Positions 14,657 to 16,904 of a stretch of 16,904 bases of DNA are shown here, one piece after another. The translations under genes and the position numbers were made by a program. A model generated the notes under the pieces. The model made no database searches and had not been told where the DNA came from. It saw only the letters and a list, made by a program, of their open reading frames with translations. This DNA comes from Pseudomonadota bacterium. GTDB taxonomy: Bacteria; Pseudomonadota; Gammaproteobacteria; Burkholderiales; Burkholderiaceae_C. Position 1 is the first letter of the stretch. Every line of letters starts with the position of its first letter. The stretch spans positions 1 through 16,904 of the forward strand of contig JAEWPH010000298.1 of NCBI GenBank assembly GCA_023460715.1. Reading direction: 5' to 3'.

Positions 14657-14672
14657 ATCTTATTTCTAAGAT
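14657..14672. promoter_or_regulatory. Inverted repeat in the AraC / MFS divergent promoter region
   Basis: ATCTTA (14657-14662) and TAAGAT (14667-14672) are perfect arms around TTTC, in the only AT-rich patch of the 97-bp gap. Flanking GGC/GCC extend it with one extra base. It may be an operator or part of a promoter (TAAGAT resembles a -10 box). Confidence 0.35.
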
Positions 14673-14724
14673 CGCCGCTCTGCATTCTGCTCACCATAAG
14701 AACCTGTTCAAAGGCCTTCCCGAC

Positions 14725-15969
14725 GTGTCTCCTTCTTCCTGCTCCACCGCCGCCTGCCCTTCCCCGCTGGAGACGGCCCATGACGGCGGCCCCGCCGCAG
14801 CGGCCGATCCGGGCGCCCATTCCGCCCGCTGGGCCGCCGTCGCCTCGTTGGCGCTGGGCGTCTTCGGGCTGGTGACGGCCGAGTTCCTGCCCGCCAGCCT
14901 GCTCACCGCCATGGCCAGCGACCTGCACGTGACCGACGGCGCCGCCGGCCAGGCCGTCACCGTGACCGCGCTGGTGGCCGCCGTGGCCGCGCCGTCGCTG
15001 CCGCTGCTCACCCGGCGGCTGGACCGCCGGCACGTGATGATCGCCTTCACGCTGCTCCTGCTGCTGTCCAACGTGCTCTCGGCCCTGGCCAGCACGCTGC
15101 CGGCGCTGCTGGTGGCGCGCGTGCTGCTGGGCGTGGCGCTGGGCGGCTTCTGGTCAATGTCGGCCGCGCTGGCCATGCGGCTGGTGCCCGTGAACGTGTT
15201 CGCGCGGGCCATGTCGTTCATCCTGGCGGGCGTGTCGATTGCCACCGTGTGCGCCGCACCGCTGGGTGCATGGATGGGCAGCCTGTGGGGCTGGCGCAGC
15301 CCGTTCATCGCGGCCGGCGCCATCAGCGTGGTGACGCTGGCGGTGCAGATCGCCACCCTGCCCTCGCTGCCGTCCCGCGATAACCCCAATCTGCGCGTGC
15401 TGGGCGGCCTGCTGCAGCGCCCGCCGGTGCGTGTGGCGCTGCTAGCGGTGCTGCTGGTCATCTCGGGCCACTTCGCCGGCTTCACCTACATCCGGCCCCT
15501 GATGGAGCAGGTCACGCAGCTGTCGGTCAGCGCCATCTCGGCCGTGCTGCTGGGCTATGGCCTGGGCGGCTTCGTCGGCAACTTCGTGGGCGGCTGGCTG
15601 GCCGGGCGCAGCGAGCGGCTGGCCGTGGCCAGCGGCGCCCTGCTGATCGTGCTGCTGGCGGCCAGCCTGCTGGTGGGCGGGCAATCGGCCGTGGTCACGG
15701 CGGTGGCGGTCACGCTGTGGGGCTTTGCGTTCGGCGCGTTTCCGGTGGGCTTTCAGACCTGGATCGTGCGCGCCGCGCCGGACCAGGCCGAGGGCGCGGG
15801 CGGCCTGCTGGTGGCGGCGTTCCAGATCGCCATCGCCAGCGGCGCCATCGGCGGCGGGCTGCTGGTGGACCACATCGGCGCATTGGGCGGGCCAGCGTTC
15901 GCCTGCGTGGCGCTGGCGCTGGGCGGGCTGCTCACGCTGCGCCACGGGCCGCGGCCGGCGAAGGGCTGA
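14725..15969 (+). CDS. MFS exporter, NepI-like (DHA1 family)
   Basis: 414 aa, 12 predicted membrane helices. It closely follows E. coli NepI, a purine ribonucleoside exporter, block by block: EFLPASLLTAMASDLHVTDGAAGQAVTVTA, DRRHVMIAF, GVALGGFWSMSAALAMRLVP, the linker LPSLP, LLQRPPVRVALLAVLL, and GHFAGFTYIRPLMEQ. The proton-driven antiport mechanism is known for the family; the substrate here is not. The frame has no ATG near the first helix. GTG 14725 is chosen, with AAAGG at 14710-14714, 10 nt upstream, and a short Ser/Ala/Pro cytosolic tail before helix 1. The frame is open much further upstream, but that part only mirrors the AraC gene. Divergent from the AraC regulator, which probably controls it. 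Confidence 0.88.
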   Translation: MSPSSCSTAACPSPLETAHDGGPAAAADPGAHSARWAAVASLALGVFGLVTAEFLPASLLTAMASDLHVTDGAAGQAVTVTALVAAVAAPSLPLLTRRLDRRHVMIAFTLLLLLSNVLSALASTLPALLVARVLLGVALGGFWSMSAALAMRLVPVNVFARAMSFILAGVSIATVCAAPLGAWMGSLWGWRSPFIAAGAISVVTLAVQIATLPSLPSRDNPNLRVLGGLLQRPPVRVALLAVLLVISGHFAGFTYIRPLMEQVTQLSVSAISAVLLGYGLGGFVGNFVGGWLAGRSERLAVASGALLIVLLAASLLVGGQSAVVTAVAVTLWGFAFGAFPVGFQTWIVRAAPDQAEGAGGLLVAAFQIAIASGAIGGGLLVDHIGALGGPAFACVALALGGLLTLRHGPRPAKG

Positions 15970-15997
15970 GCGGCCTGGCAGGCACTCCTGAAAAGAG

Positions 15998-16088
15998 AGC
16001 TGACTGCGCTTTATTTTTGGTCGATTCGAAGCGATATCACTTCGAATCCATTGACTGGCAAGCGCAAGCAGCTATGTTTTTTGAAGCA
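15998..16088. repeat. Palindromic comamonad-type repeat, probable bidirectional terminator
   Basis: Outer arms AGCTGACTGCGCTT (15998-16011) and AAGCGCAAGCAGCT (16060-16073) pair at 12 of 14 positions. Nested inside is a perfect 9-bp pair, GATTCGAAG (16023-16031) and CTTCGAATC (16040-16048), around an 8-nt centre with GATATC. A six-T run at 16077-16082 follows on the + strand, and TTTT follows the other side on the minus strand. So the element suits termination of both the MFS gene and the DUF3014 gene. Its right end, 16057-16088, is the intergenic counterpart of the repeat inside the E1 gene. Confidence 0.65.
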
Positions 16089-16173
16089 GCCGCGGTGCGG
16101 TGCAAGGGATTTGGCCCGTGCCGCCCTGCGGCCTGGCAGCGCCCGTGCCTCAGCGCACGGCCGCCGCGCCGTT

Positions 16174-16904
16174 TCACTGCGCCGCCCGGTGCGCCACATC
16201 GCCCGTGGCCACGCGCTTGCGCAGATCGGCCAGCACGGCCTTGAGGCGCCGGGCGTTGTCGGGCCCCATGCGCACCAGCATCTTCTGCCCGGCAGAGAGC
16301 GACTCCAGCTTCGGGTCGGCGAATTCGTAGCGCACCCACGGCCGGGTCGACGGCACCTCGCCCTGCACCTTGGTCAGCTGCACCAGCAGCGGCCCAGCGG
16401 GCTCGGGCGCAGCGCGCAGGTGGTCCAGCACGGCCACCAGGCGGTCGTTGAAATACGCCTTGGGATAGCCCAGCTCTTCGTACGCGGACTGGAACAGCGG
16501 GTACAGCTGCGTGTAGAGCTTCACAGCGCCCTCCATCGGCACGGCCTCGGCGAAGGCCACGAAGGCGTGGTAGCGCGCGGCATTGGCCGGGGCGATGGTC
16601 TGGGTCTGCGCATCGGCCGGGCCTTCCACGGTGAAGCGCTCGGGCGCGGGGCGCACCGGCCACATGCGCGACGGTGCCTGGGCGCGCGGCAGGTTGTCCA
16701 CCGTGGCGACGGCGCGGCGCACGAAGCCGTCGATCTGCAGGAACGACGCCACCTTCTGCGCGCCTAGCAGATCGTTCAAGCCCTTGGCGACCCGGGCGTC
16801 CGATTCGCCCAGCGCGGGCAGCGGTTCGGCATCGGCCTGCGCAGCGATGGGGTTCTGCGGGCCCGAGGCCACGGCCGCAGGCGCGGACGCTGCCGGCGCC
16901 GCAG
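16174..16904 (-). CDS. DUF3014 domain protein, N-terminus beyond the window
   Basis: At least 243 residues; the frame is open to the right edge with no start needed before it. The visible part begins with an Ala/Pro-rich linker (residues coded near 16904-16810) and continues with the DUF3014 pattern LPALGESDARVAKGLNDLLGAQKVASFLQIDGFVRRAVATVDNLPR, then YHAFVAFAEAVPMEGAVKLYTQLYPLFQSAYEELGYPKAYFNDRLVAVLDHL and RPWVRYEFADPKLESLSAGQKMLVRMGPDNARRLKAVLADLR. Family members usually have one N-terminal membrane helix before the linker, which would lie outside the window. A GTG at 16872 is only an internal codon in this reading. The function is unknown; an envelope role is inferred from the usual topology. 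The gene ends 86 bp from the palindromic repeat. Confidence 0.85.
   Translation of the reverse strand, partial: AAPAASAPAAVASGPQNPIAAQADAEPLPALGESDARVAKGLNDLLGAQKVASFLQIDGFVRRAVATVDNLPRAQAPSRMWPVRPAPERFTVEGPADAQTQTIAPANAARYHAFVAFAEAVPMEGAVKLYTQLYPLFQSAYEELGYPKAYFNDRLVAVLDHLRAAPEPAGPLLVQLTKVQGEVPSTRPWVRYEFADPKLESLSAGQKMLVRMGPDNARRLKAVLADLRKRVATGDVAHRAAQ

Noticed and set aside
13744..14724. N-terminal extension of the MFS frame
   Set aside because: The open frame covers the AraC gene on the other strand. The protein before GTG 14725 has no transporter features, so it is not part of the exporter.
1..16904. tRNA, rRNA, CRISPR, transposase, toxin-antitoxin or phage defence genes
   Set aside because: No clover-leaf sequence, regular spaced repeat array, DDE/Tn signature or known defence domain was seen on either strand.

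Overview
The window looks like chromosomal DNA of a high-GC betaproteobacterium of the Comamonadaceae (Acidovorax or a close relative). The evidence is strong CTG/CGC/GGC codon bias, a Bug-family (TctC) solute-binding protein next to a LysR regulator, a homodimeric-type AceE, and two copies of a small comamonad-style intergenic repeat. No tRNA, rRNA, CRISPR array, transposase, phage gene or defence system is visible. No stretch over about 210 bp lacks a gene.

Left part (1-4713, + strand): envelope and housekeeping genes. It opens with a truncated reading frame that joins a class A PBP (PBP1C-like) fragment to an NTF2-like C-terminal domain. An exported L,D-transpeptidase follows, translationally coupled to a periplasmic cyclophilin. 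Then come a cytoplasmic PpiB-type cyclophilin, LpxH (lipid A synthesis) and an MtfA-type zinc peptidase.

Middle part (4815-9773): a catabolic and regulatory block. A gamma-glutamyltransferase-family hydrolase and a Bug-family periplasmic binding protein lie on the minus strand, divergent from a LysR regulator, and probably form a LysR-controlled uptake and hydrolysis unit. Next is a DUF1348/NTF2-like small protein, divergent from a TetR regulator. The 97-bp gap between those two holds two near-identical palindromic operators.

Right part (9896-16904): an AceE-type 2-oxoacid dehydrogenase E1 without its E2/E3 partners, divergent from an Lrp/AsnC regulator across a 37-bp dyad. This layout recalls the mdeR/mdeB 2-oxobutyrate dehydrogenase arrangement of Pseudomonas. 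The E1 gene carries a low-GC, in-frame insertion matching a repeat copy found between genes at 16057-16088. After that come an IsdG/ABM-fold small monooxygenase, an AraC regulator divergent from a NepI-like MFS exporter, a large palindromic repeat that probably ends transcription from both sides, and the C-terminal part of a DUF3014 protein that runs off the right edge.

The most notable signals are the repeat-derived peptide inside the E1 gene, the twin TetR operators, the orphan E1/Lrp pair, and the chimeric reading frame at the left edge. I did not find a convincing wholly new multi-gene system.
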